Origin: Panaeolus papilionaceus
Lineage: Eukaryota > Basidiomycota > Agaricomycetes > Agaricales
Assembly: GCA_015501605.1 (NCBI GenBank)
Contig: JADNRZ010000012.1
Coordinates: 868,001 to 932,000 of the forward strand
DNA: 64,000 nucleotides
Direction: 5' to 3'
In this document: piece by piece, positions 1 through 12,880 of the stretch
Layout: each line of letters starts with the position of its first letter
How positions within the stretch are numbered: position 1 is the stretch's first letter
Translations under genes and position numbers: made by a program
The notes under the pieces: model-generated
Database searches by the model: none
What the model was told of the DNA's origin: nothing
The model's input: the letters and a program-made list of their open reading frames with translations, nothing else

Positions 1-1004
1 AAGCCTACGACAATCTATATCAAGTATAATAAAAACAAAGCCCAAAAACACTACTTCAAGTAATTGTAAAATACGCATTATTTAATTATACAAAAATCAT
101 CGTAAGCAGTCGTGCGTAGCACATTATGGGAACAGTCAAAGCAATCAAGCTATGCAGGGTCTACTAGAGACACCGAGAATGCGAAGTAAAGTGAAGGGAT
201 GTATACCAACCCCAGAGACCCAATCAAAACCAGACCAGAGATCAGAAACAGAGAAAGGACGGGCCGCAGGCCCTGCGCGTAGCGTTAATGTGTAAAGAAT
301 GAGGGTGAGATGTTGGGTCATGAGGGAGGAATGCATATGATACAGCCGTCTATGCGGGTGATGAGAAAGAAATCCAGAAAGAAAAAAAGAAGACCAGCAG
401 CGTAACGAGAGAGAGAGAGAGATGTGCGTGTGTGGGTGGTATTACAGATGCGTCAGGACATGAAAGCGAGAATGTGAGGTGGCGTTTAAAAATGCAATGT
501 GATGTGAGGGGTCATTAGGGATTTATAAACGAATGTGTGGGGGAGCGAGGTCTCTAAACAGACGTAGTCGTCGGGAAAAGCGCACTTAGTGCACGTGGCC
601 AGCGCTGGCAAGGTCATTGACGAGGCGCCTCATCACACGGCTGTGGACACGGGGCTTGAGGATGACCTCCTCAGTGTCGACAGCGGTGTCAGCGGGGGTA
701 GCATCACGCTTCGACTTCTTGTTTCCGCAAGAGCTGCTGGAGCCAGTGGAAGGCTTGGGAGTGGTACCAGAGCCAGTGTTGGATCCACCGTTTCCACCGT
801 TGTTGTTGTTGTTGTTGTTGTTACCGGTGGAAGGAGCAGGGGGAGCAGGGGCAGGAGCACCACCAGAGCCAGCAGCGAAAGTGGCGATCTGGGGACCGGG
901 GAACTTGTACGCAACACGGGTGTTGAAGACGCCGGGAGTGAAAATACCAGGGTCGGTGTCCTTGTAGGTACCAGGGAACGTAGCGAGGTTGCCTTGGGGG
1001 ACAC
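1..1004. repeat. Inverted segmental duplication, arm 1 (AA9 3' half plus downstream flank)
   Basis: This arm holds the C-terminal half of the AA9 gene and about 585 bp of its 3' flank. Read in reverse complement it matches 23594-24600 almost end to end, including non-coding stretches such as the block around 40-100 (rc of 24500-24570). The similarity still holds at base 1, so the duplication may continue beyond the window. Inner boundary is the sequence GTGTCCCCCAAGGC (rc at about 991-1004). Confidence 0.85.
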
Positions 1005-1691
1005 CCTTGCCATTGCCACCAACACGGACGGCGACACAGCCTGGGTAGAACTCAGCCTTGCCTTGTTGGGTGGCGAGGTGCAGAGCAATGATTTCGTGGC
1101 GGACCATGTAGTTTCCGGGTGCCAGCTGCTGGGGGACGGTGGCTTTGCCGGTACCGCCGCTCATGAGGGCAGCCTGGGCCCATTTGCCGCTGTTGTCACG
1201 ACCTTCCTGGCCGATCTTGAACCACTTGAGGCCAGCAGGGTTGCCGACGTCGTTGCAGCTCTTGTCGCCGCACGAGGCCATGTAGGTGATCATAGGACCA
1301 GTGTTGTGGGGCCACTGTGGATGAGAGAAAAAAATAAAAATAGATTAAATTAATAAATAGATGATCGACAGTATGAATAGGGGGTTCGACATACATTTGA
1401 ACCATCGGCGCCTTCCCAGTCGAAGCTCATGACGTCTCCGGGGCTGAGATCGATGACTGAAGAACCAGGCTTTGAGTTGGGACCGCAAGTGATAGCAGGG
1501 TTGCCAGTTCCATAGTTGGGGTTGGGTGAGGAGACAGAGCGAATGGGGGACTTGTTGTTGCCGCCGTTTCCTGGCCTGGGAGCGGTGAAGGTCTTGCCGT
1601 TGACCTGGACCTTGGAAAGATAGCCGTGCGCTGAGACACTGGCGACTGCAGAGAGAATAGAGAGGATGGTGGTGGTCTTCATGATGAACAT
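586..1691 (-). CDS. AA9 lytic polysaccharide monooxygenase (secreted)
   Basis: Copper-dependent polysaccharide monooxygenase of family AA9 (former GH61), secreted to oxidise cellulose or related glucans. Two exons, 1395-1691 and 586-1314, with an 80-nt GT-AG intron. A signal peptide (MKTTTILS...SVSA) is followed by a mature N-terminal histidine (HGYLSKVQVNG), the first ligand of the copper histidine brace. The second brace His lies in WPHNTGPMITY, created exactly at the splice junction. The conserved HEIIALH segment and the axial-site Tyr region (AEFYPGCVAVRV) are present. After the catalytic domain comes a Pro/Gly/Asn/Ser linker with an eight-Asn run, then a basic/acidic tail of about 45 residues; no CBM1 is visible. 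Two candidate starts exist (1691 and 1682); both give the same signal peptide core. An inverted broken copy lies at 23.6 kb. Family assignment is strong; substrate preference cannot be read. Confidence 0.92.
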
Positions 1692-1746
1692 TTCTGTAAG
1701 TGTAGTTGCTGGTGGTAGGGGCTAATAATGAGGATCGCTTGCGATC

Positions 1747-1784
1747 AAATATAGAGCTGAAATGTGAAAAGACGGGGAGTGGGG
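1747..1784 (-). promoter_or_regulatory. Putative AA9 core promoter with CreA-like site
   Basis: On the minus strand a TATA-like CTATATTT (1747-1754) lies about 56 bp upstream of the ATG. At 1779-1784 the plus strand reads GTGGGG, which fits the SYGGRG consensus for the carbon-repression factor CreA/Mig1. The motif is short, so regulation by glucose is an inference only. Confidence 0.4.
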
Positions 1785-4700
1785 AGACTTAAAAAAATAA
1801 AACGAGGAGAGGGAGGAGGAGGAAGGGAGAAGGAGAAACAGACGGAGCTGTGATGAGGGAGGGAAAGACTTGGCCATGGTTGGTTTTATACTAATCAGCT
1901 GTCATGGTTGAGTTTATTGTTCCCGGGGTCAACAATGCGTTTTTGTTTGGCTTCTCCCCTCAGACGGCCAAATAAAAAATCTTAATCTCCCCCTTGACTA
2001 CGCCCCTGTTGTATTCAATAAACCAGCCATGCATTGGCCTCTCCATTGTTCTGCGCTTTTGTAATTCAAATCAGCCTCGATTCCTTCATTGGTCCTGTTC
2101 ATGCTCATGTCATGGTCGTTTCCTTTTCCCTGTCTGTCTTACAGTACGCTCTCCGTCACAGCCATCCGACTCGCCGAACATCCATCGGATCGCCGGAAGA
2201 GAGCTTTTATCAAAACGGCGCAGTCTTCGTTTCAACTCCAACACCGATGATGCCTTGTTACAAAAATAGACCCAATTATCATTCTACACCACACTAATCC
2301 CTCTACACTTTAGATTCCCAATACACTTGCGGAATTTTTTCGCATCTTCGAAAACGGGTTCCGCCCGCCGTAATTTTGTGTATTTCAGTTACATTACATA
2401 GAATCACCATCATGGAGACATAAAACACAGACCTCCCTTTTTTTGCATTTCCACTTGGTTCGCGCCAATGTCCATGTGTAACGTTGATAAAAATGTACCG
2501 ATGCAGGGTGTGAATTACTCGGCCCACGTTTCCCATTGCTCGCCAGCGCTACCCTGAATCACATTTATTCCCCACAATGCCCGTAAAACCGCCTCCTCAT
2601 TTCCTCACGATCGCTTCGACTCTTCCCCCGTCGTCTATCCCCTGCGGCGTCCTCCCTGCCCGGCATATTCTTGAAAACAACAACGCGATCCATGTTTTGA
2701 TTCTCCTCATCCGACCTTTCCTTGTCTTTTTCTTTTTTTTTCTTCCTCGAATTGCCCGCGTTCTCCAGCCCGGCGATTTCATTTTCACTTTCATTTGTGT
2801 CAAAGCTGCTTCGGGGACGTGATTTGAAGTTACTCGAATTTGACGTTACGTTGATTTTTCTCTTTTGTGGTAACTAATTAATTAAGATCAAAGCTGGATT
2901 GGACAAATGACACCTGGACTCCGACGACGATAACAACTTCAACTTGCTTTTTCTTTTCTGCGATTTTCATTCATGCGTGTGGGGATCCCATCCACATCCA
3001 TATCGATGCTTACCCTGCATGGTTGAAGAATCAATTTTGCTTCCATGTCAACCAATGCATTTCTCTTCCTTTTCCAGTAATTTTGTGGCACCCTCGCTTC
3101 CCTTGCCTTCTGGATTCAGACGACTCGTGCTGCGGTTTTTTGCGGCGCTTTCTCAGGTCTAATGAGTGGAGTGAAGTGAGGAGGAGGATATCGGATTCCT
3201 CAACCGATACGAGTGAAAATTTCCTTTCTTGCGTTTTCAACTGACGTTTTGCCTGGCGTTGGCGTTACGTTGAACTTTTGAACCAAGGATTGTTTGGCAG
3301 CCTCCTATTCGCTCGACGGATGAAAACTCTCATGTTGATTTCCACATATCGTTATCTAATTTCTCATTAGTGTCTGTCATGATCAATCGTGTTCGACTTC
3401 ATTCATCCACTCGTTTATCCCTTGTCGGAAAAAGCACAAAAAAGGTATCCGTGTGTGTACTGTGTCTATAGAGGTGTATCAGTCCATCAGGATTTCGGCC
3501 AGTGTGTCCACCCCGTCTCCGTAAGTCAGAGCCTATATAGAGTAAACAACAGATGCAGTGGAGCAGTGGTGATGCTCATCCATATACCTATATACACTTG
3601 TATCGTAATTTTGGTTGGTGATAAAGTGAATTGGCATAAGTCAGAGCCTATGTAGAGTATAGAGAATGTTGCGACTCATTGCAGGGAATATTGCTACATG
3701 CTGACAATTACTGAATCAAAACCTTTACGCTGTCTTTGGTGGCACACTGGTCCTAATAAAAATGAATTCGCATTTTTCAAGTTCAGGTACATGATTGATA
3801 GGACTACTACTAATCATAATGGAGTATACATATCTAGGTCTAAGACGAGGTATAATGCTGACATGTGGACCACAAACCACAAGTAACTACAAGTCAAACT
3901 TTAAGGTTCAAGGCTGCTCAGTTGTGTGGTCTGTGGATGCAATGGAATATCATAGCAAGCATGAGACGGTGCATGGAAGGAGAGAGGAGTCGAACATGTG
4001 TCAATAGGAGGATGTAGCACGTCTGAATTAAAGATTTTCCACTTACTGTGGACTCGAGGGCAGCTGAGACCAAGCTGAGTGAACTTAGGCGAAAAGGTGT
4101 TGAGAAACTCGAAGCCTTGAGTAGCGTCGCTTTATATGTTCTTTATATTCTCCGACCTGACGCAATGCTCGGGAAGAAAATGGAGCAGTGGAGTCAGCCA
4201 TGGGGCCTGGTGGGGCTCCCCGAGATGGATTTTCCGGTCTCTTAGCAATGACAGAGACAAAGTAAATTCAAGTATCTGTAATGGGCAGTTTTGATATAAC
4301 TGGTTAGTTATACCAACAGGATAGGTAACATTATATCTTTCGGCTTCGTATCGAGGCATATTCAGGGCTGATAGGTAATCTAGGCCGAATTGATAAAGGT
4401 GTATCTTCCAGTTAGGCTCTAACGGTCACGTACACACCACTGATACACCACTTATTCGTCAGTCCGAGTGGACTGATCCTCACCTATAAACCCGTCAGCG
4501 ACTGCAAGGGTATATATGCAAATCGTGATTTTTCCGACACTCTTTCGTTCATTCGTGGTTTATCGACACTGATTTTTTGTGCATCCTGTCATCTCAAGCA
4601 CGTATGTAGTTTATCAACGCCTCGAATAGTGTACATATAACAGCACACTGCGCACGCTCAGTGATCTCCCTTGACGACCCCTCACATGTTCCCCGGATAG

Positions 4701-7700
4701 TTTTGAAAACCTAACCTCCGCCACCACTGATACACCATCTACACGTTTCCCATCGAAGCCGTCCCCGCTCATACCCATTACCTACATCACGCATCGCTCT
4801 CCCGTTTTCCCCTGTTCAACGCGACGATGTAACGGCTACTTTCTCCGTCTTGGTTACAATTCATAACTGTAACTGATTTTGATCATGTCATACTCAATTC
4901 AAATCCGAATAATCGGAAAATAATCAACCGATCCAAGCAAGCGTCACGACGCCATCATCGACAGTTCAACTTGAGAGATAACTCAGAGTGTTGGGCTGAG
5001 ATGATTTATCTCCAGTGGGTGTATTACGGATCGACGACGACAATGGACACGTCAGTTGTGGTCCGTGGACGTTGGATAATGCGCAAAAGAAACGCAAAAG
5101 TGCCGCGTTCTGTGGACCGCGCGGCCCTGAAGGATTAGGTTTAGTTGAAAGAGGGCTTTGGGCTTGGGATCATTGAACATGGCGACGACGAGCCTCATGT
5201 TTGATTTCTCGTTCTCATTCTCCCTTAATTCTCCTGATTTGATTGCGGCAGATACGCACCCCACTTGGTACTAGTGGTATACAAGTCGTCATTGGAGTAT
5301 GGCGCCTGGGCGCCACTTAGTGTGATAAAACTTCCTGAGCAGCGAGCGGCTATCAATTCGAATGCGTTATTCTTAGCCTCATTCTCAGATTTTCTTATTC
5401 TTTTTCCGGGAGATTAAAATTTAAACATAGCTCAGTTCTTGACAGAGCACGGGCTTCTAAATTCGCACCTTGCCGCACCACATCGATATCGCGCACGTCG
5501 TTACGCGTTATCTTTCATCGCTCCAGGCTCCACGCTGAGTTGAAAATTTTGAAAACTTCTGGTGCCGCCAGCTCGTAACGTTACTTCAATGCAACGGAAA
5601 ACTTGGATGAAAGTGGTGGTTGAGGAGTGGAGTGAGACGGGACCGCTTCGTCTTTGAGGTCATAGAGGGTTCAATGCGTAGCGCCCCTTTTTTGCTTCAA
5701 ACATAAGTAATGCTCCATTCCGACTACGTATGTTTTCTTTCCTTTTTTCTTGTATCTTCGATTCTCTATGTTCTACTTTTCTTTCGTTCACCCCCCCTTG
5801 AGCGCCATTGAAAGACTGGTTATACGCGCGTCCGTTTGACACTCCGCTTGGTTGTCCTGCATCTCTGCTTTCTGCTTCATATTTCAGCTCCGTTCTTTCC
5901 ATTTGTCAGGTGCGTCCGCTGTTTGTCAGAGTCCACGATCGCATACCTAGTCTACTGTACATATGACTCGGATACTTCCTTTGATATCATCTGAGGACTT
6001 TCATCACTTTGCTCCTCTCTTTTCACAATCAACCGTCTTTCAAAGTTTGCTCAACTCCCCCGCGATTGATGATCCTCGAATCCGAGCACAGCACGTTGCA
6101 TAGTACATATAATCCCCTAGATTATGATACCTAAGATCTTCAGCGGCCCAGCGCAAGCGCACCCCCCTCCCACCCTCCTCCCAACTGGACACTGATACTT
6201 GCGCTCGTGCCTCACCTCACTCCAACACCATCTGCATCACTCCTAGCTCATTCTCACACTCTGATGGTGGGCATCAACAAAAGTGATGATCATGTCAGAG
6301 CAATATCATAGCGGTATTGGGTGAAGCTATAGATGCGGAGGAACGGCTCGGCAGGTGCGTGCATCCGGATAGTTATTTATTCGGTGTCTGGATCATCCAG
6401 TCTCGAGTCGGAGCGGAAGGTCATTTGGGACAACGGAATGATTGGTTTTGATACAATGAAGGCATGAACTCTATAGACTGGACTATGTGGAGTCCTCCTG
6501 ATAACACACTCGGTCTGATCGGGTTTCGTTATCCTCGATCTGATTGATAGTGATGGTATGTGTATTGAATGAATCAATTTAGTCCGACCAACTTCTCCGT
6601 TATCGTGCTGTGCTTTATGCCGATTTCGGTGACTGGTTTGATTCTGCCAATTGTACATGTTGCGACAGTTGTGTAGTTTTTAACAGTGACTTCCTTGAAT
6701 CATATCATCCCGAGCAGGGTGGAGGGGATCGCTGTCAGGACGAGGATGGTCTATGCCCGTGATGTGCGGGCATGCTTCGAAAGATGAAGGTCGTACACGG
6801 GCAGCACGGTATTATTGCGTCGACGGAGGTGGACAGATACGGCTGATGGTGGCTTGCGATGCGATATTAGATGAAAGACAGGTGTCAGAACGGCTTGACG
6901 CTGGGGTGATTTTTTGATTGTGTTACAGAATCGAGTGGATTGAGCATTGATGAGTCGTGAATGAAATCAACGCTTTGTCTAAACGACGCCTCGACGCGAT
7001 AGATGAAGCGCACACGGCACATACCCAGAGCGCAGCATCTCGAAGCTGAACATGGAATACGAACGTACAAACTGAGACTCGGTTCTCAGTATCCACGCGT
7101 CATCATAGCAACGAGGACACATCATCACCCGCCTTCAGCGGAGCAGAACCGCACAGAAAACATACCATTCATTACTTAATAGATCGATAACATACGGTTT
7201 GAAGCATCTACACCGCATGGTATTGATATAGCCTACCCGTCAGCCTACCCCGCATTCCTTTATAGGACGCATGCGCAGCATCGATAGCCAAACTTAGATT
7301 CCCCAGTAAGCCTATTCAATTTAGCGAAATAATATCAATGCCTCGAGACTCGAGAACTGACTCGGGCCCAGAGAAGACCCTGAATGATTTAATAGAATCG
7401 GGTGCCTCATTGTTGACGCCCGCTTAATATAGCTCACCCTTAAATTGAATTAAATTAGAATCTGATGTTGCCTGGGATCGTGCCTTGGGCGTTGTTCTGT
7501 ACAATTATATGTATTCCCGTAACCTCGTGTATTTATAGTGGCATAGTGTGGGGACGAGGATTGTCGGTCATGGGAAATCCGATATTGGAGGCGCTGGCGT
7601 TTGTTTATTTATAATCGTGCGTTCGAGACGGTGAGAAACGATGTGAATCAGCGCTTGAGCTCGAGCGTGCCAAGTTACACGCGTCGGTGTAGTCAGACGT

Positions 7701-8090
7701 CGTATCTCTTAAAGCGTAAAGTGATTGGCCAATGATGAGCCTTCTGCCATGATTTTCCGTCAATGCTGCTGGACGTGAAACGCACGATTGTCATACCATC
7801 TTATACCATATCCTGCTGCGACACAACCTCAGCAGCGATGAAACGTTAACAACACGCCCTAACCTACCCAGCGACAGTTCGTAGACTCGTGTGGCGTCTT
7901 GACTGTCATTAATGCTATCGATCATGTTTTATCTCTGTTTGAACTGCGAGCTGCGAGGCTTGACAAACCTTAAAGTTAGTAATTATGATAAAGGCAGGCA
8001 GAGTCACAATTCGGTCGAGGCAGCTGGTATGGCGTGTAGGAATGATCGATTTGAAAGTTCGAAGCGTGGAGATAAGCCAAAGATTGTATT

Positions 8091-8487
8091 TCAATTGAAG
8101 AGTTCGGCGATTAGATACGGCACATGGTTGAAGGTAACCGACCTCGAACAGTCTGCGGCCGATCGCTGGTTTTGGTGATCAACTCTTTTATCAGTAAGAG
8201 TGCGATACAGATTATAGTAATGTAATGACTCACGTATTGCTCAGCCTTCGTCTCCCATTTATCCAAAAACGTTCCACCCGGTAAGGTTCCGAGTTTGAGT
8301 AACCTTCCATATAATGCGACTTCCTGGGAATCCATTCCCCGGTCTTCCAACACCTCATCGTACACCTTCGAGATAGGCGCTCAGCTGGTTACGTCGGGAC
8401 CACGTCTTCTGGTAATAGGTTTTGAATCTCTGGAGATGCAATAGGAGATGCAATATGTGGTATCGAAACGTTGTCGAAGTTATTCAT
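8091..8487 (-). pseudogene. Possible small gene or gene fragment, unknown
   Basis: Not recognised. An ATG at 8487 opens a frame of about 32 codons (MNNFDNVSIPHIASP...) that stops at 8389-8391. A second frame, beginning just after, runs through DRGMDSQEVALYGRLLK and ends at a good donor GTGAGT (8236). An intron with acceptor CCAAAACCAG joins to an exon at 8165 that stops at 8091. The two parts need a frameshift to join, so this is either a broken gene, a missed tiny intron, or chance. It is divergent to the Gfd2-like gene, about 340 bp away. Confidence 0.22.
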
Positions 8488-8826
8488 TGTGGTGGTAAAG
8501 AGAAAGGAGCATTCGACATTGCGAACACCACGTTCCCTCGATTTCCCACACGTAATCATAACTCGTCAAACCAACCAGTGTAGACAGAGTCATCTAATCT
8601 CCACCATAAGTACAATGGGGTTTATGACTCCTCATTGAGAGAGAATCCTGGAGGATCCCTTATGTTTTGTTTTTTAAAGGGGGAATCAAAGGGATAAAGG
8701 GAGATTGTATGGATGCGTGACAGCACAACAGGTAATGGGGATGGGTTTGCGCTACTAAAGCGCCAGGAGACGCGCAAACCGCCCTCACATCCCTTCTTCA
8801 CTTTCATCCTGTTCAGATTTGTTTTT

Positions 8827-10402
8827 ATGTGCTCTCGTGACGTAGTGCTTAGAGGGTACTATCGCTATACAGACATCGCGTACGAGTGGTAAGCTTAAGC
8901 TCATTACCCCTACCAATATAGCCTGTCTTGAACGACTCTGCTCACTAAGGTACAAAGCGCTGCCTGATTCAGAAGACGCGAAACCCCTCACAGCACTTCT
9001 GGGTACAATCTCCATATATCCGCAGGGTCGTATAGTGTACTCACTCACATTTATTGTTCAGCTTGTAATGCCCTTGTGAATCCACAGCATCCACTTCACG
9101 TCGAGAGCGTGGACGGAATTCAACTCTATCTCGGTAAGAGCGCGAATCTCAACCAAGATTCATACTTAACTTTCTACAGGAACTTTTGACAATGGCAAAA
9201 CAAGTTTGCTCTTCTCCTCTAAACAAGTCGACTACATCCGGTACTGGTTGTGGGCAATGAGGCTAACCAAAGGGATCATTCACCTCCCGTACTCGGACTG
9301 TCTATTGCTCAAAGAAAATTTTGCAACCGTGTCTCCTGTGGTCTACGGAGATGAACTTGCTTTGAAGGAAGGACTGAAGGTACGAGTATTAGTTTTTGAC
9401 TTGGGTGGCGGTGATGAATCGATATGATCCACGTGAAAGGCGATCGAAAAAAGAAATAAAAAGTTCCAGGCCGCAGCCAAACCAAAGCCTAAGAAAGTGT
9501 CGCAGTCGAAGAATTTATTGAAACAACTGTACGTCACCCAATGCCGAAGCCTGTTCGAAGACACCCGTGCTCGATGGAGTTCAAAGAAGGGTGTTTGGTT
9601 TGCGTTGGACTTCGAGGCTTGGGAAATGCAGCATGACGTCTTGACTGAGTTCGGTTGGTCGCTCGTTCGATGGGAAGACGGGGAGAAGATCAAACGGACT
9701 GGCCACCTTATTGTCGAGGAAAACCAGGGCTATATTAACTCGCAGTATGTCAAGAACTATGATCCTGAGTCTCGTTATGTGTGTCAACAAATTATCTAAT
9801 TTCCTCGTGCGCTGGCGCTAAAGATTTGATATACTTAGCGATTCAACTTCGGGAGTCAAGAAATTGTAAAATACGATGCCTTTAAAGAGAGAATTCACAA
9901 GATGTTCGAGGATCTGAAGCAATATGCACCTGTTTATCTCGTATTCCACAACGACTCGCAAGACCTCAAGTAAGCGATCCGCTCACGTCTCTGGCCATTC
10001 GAACTGCATCTGATATTATCCTAGGTATTTAACCCAGCTTGGAATCAAATTGGAGAACGTCGCGTCCCTTCTCTCTCTTGACGCAGAAGACCCAGCACAC
10101 CATGAATGGTTCAAGGTTGACACAAGCAATCTGATCGCTGCTTTGCTTGGGTCGCCCAAGGGGGACCAGAAGGGACTGGATAAAACATGCCAGTTACTTT
10201 CGATCCCTACGAAGAATTTGCATAATGGTGGAAATGATGCATGCGTACGTCTGAATCGAGGCGCTGATTGGACAGCTGAGCTAACATAGCATACTTGCAG
10301 TATACAATGCTCGCATTGGAGGCAATGGCTTCAGGCCCTTCCATAGGTGAACAGAAAGAGAAGAGAGGGCCCACTTCGAAAGCTGAGCACATGTCCTTGT
10401 AA
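8827..10402 (+). CDS. RNase H-fold DEDD exonuclease-like protein (Gfd2/YDR514C C-terminal domain type)
   Basis: Eight exons join without a stop: 8827-8888, 8950-9002, 9062-9133, 9180-9379, 9470-9778, 9839-9969, 10025-10244, 10301-10402, giving about 382 aa. All introns are GT-AG and 46-90 nt long. The C-terminal half carries a DEDD-like pattern: Asp and Glu in FALDFEAWE, Asp in VFHNDSQDLK, and a final HNGGNDACYTML spanning the last junction (His...Asp). This arrangement fits the Gfd2/YDR514C-like RNase H superfamily domain of fungi, which resembles 3'-5' exonucleases. The N-terminus (LRGYYRYTDIAYEW) is typical of the fungal family as I know it. In yeast, Gfd2 is linked genetically to mRNA export factor Dbp5; a nuclease role for this protein is inference. 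The first two small exons are the least certain part. Confidence 0.78.
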
Positions 10403-10493
10403 TTTGTATTTTGAACTGGGTGATAAGTAGTTGAAATAGTTGGCATATGCATATCGATACATGATACTAGTACAATAGCGTTCATTTGACGAC

Positions 10494-12880
10494 TTAGAGC
10501 TTCAATCCAATGTTGACGTGGACACCCTTCACTTGTGTGTAACTGTTTCGATAAATATTTTAGATGTCATTCGAAAGTAAGAGAAAGGGAAGAACCCACG
10601 TATCAATGGCGTACTCTCCAAGTTCACGTCCGATACCAGACTGCTTGTAGCCTCCGAATGGGACTTGAAGCTCAGTAGCTTGAGCACAGTTCACCTAAAC
10701 AACGCGTCAGCTTCACCTATGACAATACCTTCACACAAAAAAAACTTACCCATGCGCTTCCAGCCTCCAAAGCATGCGCGACACGAATAGCACGGTTAAT
10801 GTTCAATGAGAACACATTGCATCCCAAGCCGTATGTGGTGTCGTTCGCAACCTCGACGACTTCTTCCTCCGTCTTGAATTTCATAACGGCACAAACGGGG
10901 CCGAAGATCTCCTCTTTGATGATCTTCATCTCTGGCGTGCAGTCTGTGAAGACAGTGGGCTTAATGAAGTAGCCAGTATCTCCATGTCGTTCTCCACCGA
11001 TGAGGACCTTGGCACCCTCTGACTTTCCGGACTCAATGTAACCCATGACGCGCTACATAGAAAGGGCAAGTGAACAACAATGAATTGGTGAAAGTGAAAT
11101 AATCTCGTACGTCAAATTGTAGCTGGGAGACCTGGGGTCCGTGCTCTGTTCCGCCAGTGAAGGGATCACCAGTGTTCTGGGTGAGATATTGTGTGACGCC
11201 GGTGAATTTGGCGAGGAATTCGTCATAGATGCCTTCCTGGACGAAGATTCTTGATCCTGCGGTGCAAGCCTGACCTATGTGATCTTTCAATATCAAAATC
11301 GTTGACGCCCCATACAACAGACTGACCCATATTGAAGCTGTAGCGACAATCAGAGACATGATCTATGTTTAGAGAAGAACGAGACAAAACTCACTAGATA
11401 CCCGCAGCGGCCCATTTCACAGCTTGTTCCAGATCAGCATCGTCGAAAATGATGGTCGGGCTCTTGCCTCCCAATTCCAGGGTGACAACTTTGAGGTTGG
11501 TCTCAGCAGAGGCCTTCATGATTTTTCGTCCTGTCAAGGTGCTTCCTGTGAAAGCGACCTTGAGGATTTTGGGGTGTTCGGAGATGGCTTGACCAGCAAC
11601 GGGACCTGAATAAGAAGATTTAGCGATTAAACTTCGGAATTGAAGCAGAAGCTTCCGCTTACCGTAGCCATTAAGAATGTTGACAACACCAGGTGGGAAG
11701 CCAGCTTCGTTGATGAGAGATGCGAATTTGAGAGCGGTCAAAGGTGTCAATTCAGAGGGCTATTCGTAATCGCATTTTAGAAAGGATTTGAGGGAACGAA
11801 GATTGATTTTACTAACCTTGAGGACAATCGTATTTCCAGTCGCGAGAGCTGGTCCAACCTTCCATGATAACATCACCTAGGTGCAACAAAAGCAACTTTT
11901 AACATTGGGCGTCATTTATAAGGGGGAAAAAAACCATACCATGGGGAAGTTCCAGGGGATAATTTGACCCTATGCCAATATGAATCTCCCAATCATTTGA
12001 AGGATGATGAACACAAACTACTTACGCAGACTCCATAAGGCTCGCGACGTGTGTATGCGAGCTTATTCTCAGTCGTCTGTCAGAAACGTTGTTAGACATC
12101 ACCTTCAGCTTCCAAACCACGACAGATGCATACCTCAATCGTCTTTCCCTGGATTTTATCCGCCCATCCAGCGTAATATCTGAAAACAGCAAGTGCACTT
12201 CCGATATCAATAGTCTTTGCCTTATCGTAAACCTTGCCTGAAGTAAAACAATCCAGTTAGCAACTTGGCATATCCCTACGAAATGTAAGGTTTGATTACC
12301 GGTATCAAGAGCCTCCAGAGCGGCAAACTCATCAATATTCTTCTCCAAAAGGTCCGCGAGCTTGTTGAGTAGCTTCCCGCGCACGGTTCCTGGAGTATGA
12401 AGACCCCACGTTGTCTTGAATGCCTAGAGAACGTGATAAAGATGTGGAATGTACCCGATGGTGAACAACGAGGTGACATACCTTTTGGGCAGCTTGCACG
12501 GCAGCGTCAACATCTTTGGGACCCGCAGCGGCAACTTTTGTGATCACCTGTCCAGTCGCTGGAGACGTAGAGGTGGGTGTCAGTCGTCGTGCTATTTGGA
12601 CAATGTCAAAACAACAGAAATCGTACCTGGGTTGAAGACACTGATTATCAAGGTAAGAGAACAGTCGTTAGCTGTCAATCTCTATGTTCCTATGAGAGTT
12701 CGTACATACTCAATTGTGCTCTGCTCAATGGGATCGACCCATTGGCCATTAATGAAGAGTCTGAAATATTCATTAATGTCGACATCTCGAGAAATTCCAC
12801 AAGAAACCCTACCCAGTGTTGATAGAAACCTTGCCCTTGAAGGTTGGGGTGTCGAAGGTGTGGGTGTAGGTGCTGGACAT
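10494..12880 (-). CDS. NAD(P)-dependent aldehyde dehydrogenase (ALDH1/2-like)
   Basis: Oxidises aldehydes to carboxylic acids; likely cytosolic, as no clear targeting peptide is seen in [18 protein letters not shown]. The gene is broken into about 16 exons by short introns, including a tiny exon encoding YFNMG just before the catalytic segment. Landmarks in order: [10 protein letters not shown] near the N-terminus, [20 protein letters not shown] (cofactor-binding region), [26 protein letters not shown], the catalytic glutamate segment [12 protein letters not shown], the catalytic cysteine in [14 protein letters not shown], and [12 protein letters not shown] followed by [16 protein letters not shown] near the C-terminus. 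All family landmarks are present, in order and at about the usual length of 500 aa. ATG at 12880 is chosen because it opens the frame joined to LFINGQW; stop at 10494. Fungal relatives act on acetaldehyde or broader aldehydes; the substrate cannot be told here. Confidence 0.93.

Larger units (their letters stand above)
1692..8826. other. Gene-poor stretch, about 7.1 kb
   Basis: No convincing gene was found. Open frames are short, lack splice-connected partners and match no family known to me. Small repeats are visible: a 23-mer (taagtcagagcctatatag...) at 3522-3544 with a one-mismatch copy at 3637-3659; ACTGATACACC at about 4439 and 4728, with its reverse complement near 3472; and a hairpin TCAGTCC-GAGT-GGACTGA near 4460. 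These could be debris of old mobile elements. One weak gene candidate at the right end is listed separately (8091-8487). Confidence 0.5.

Noticed and set aside
589..1353. 254-codon plus-strand frame opposite the AA9 gene
   Set aside because: It is the mirror of a GC-rich coding sequence; Val/Gly/Ser-rich, without family features, while the minus strand encodes a clear AA9 enzyme.
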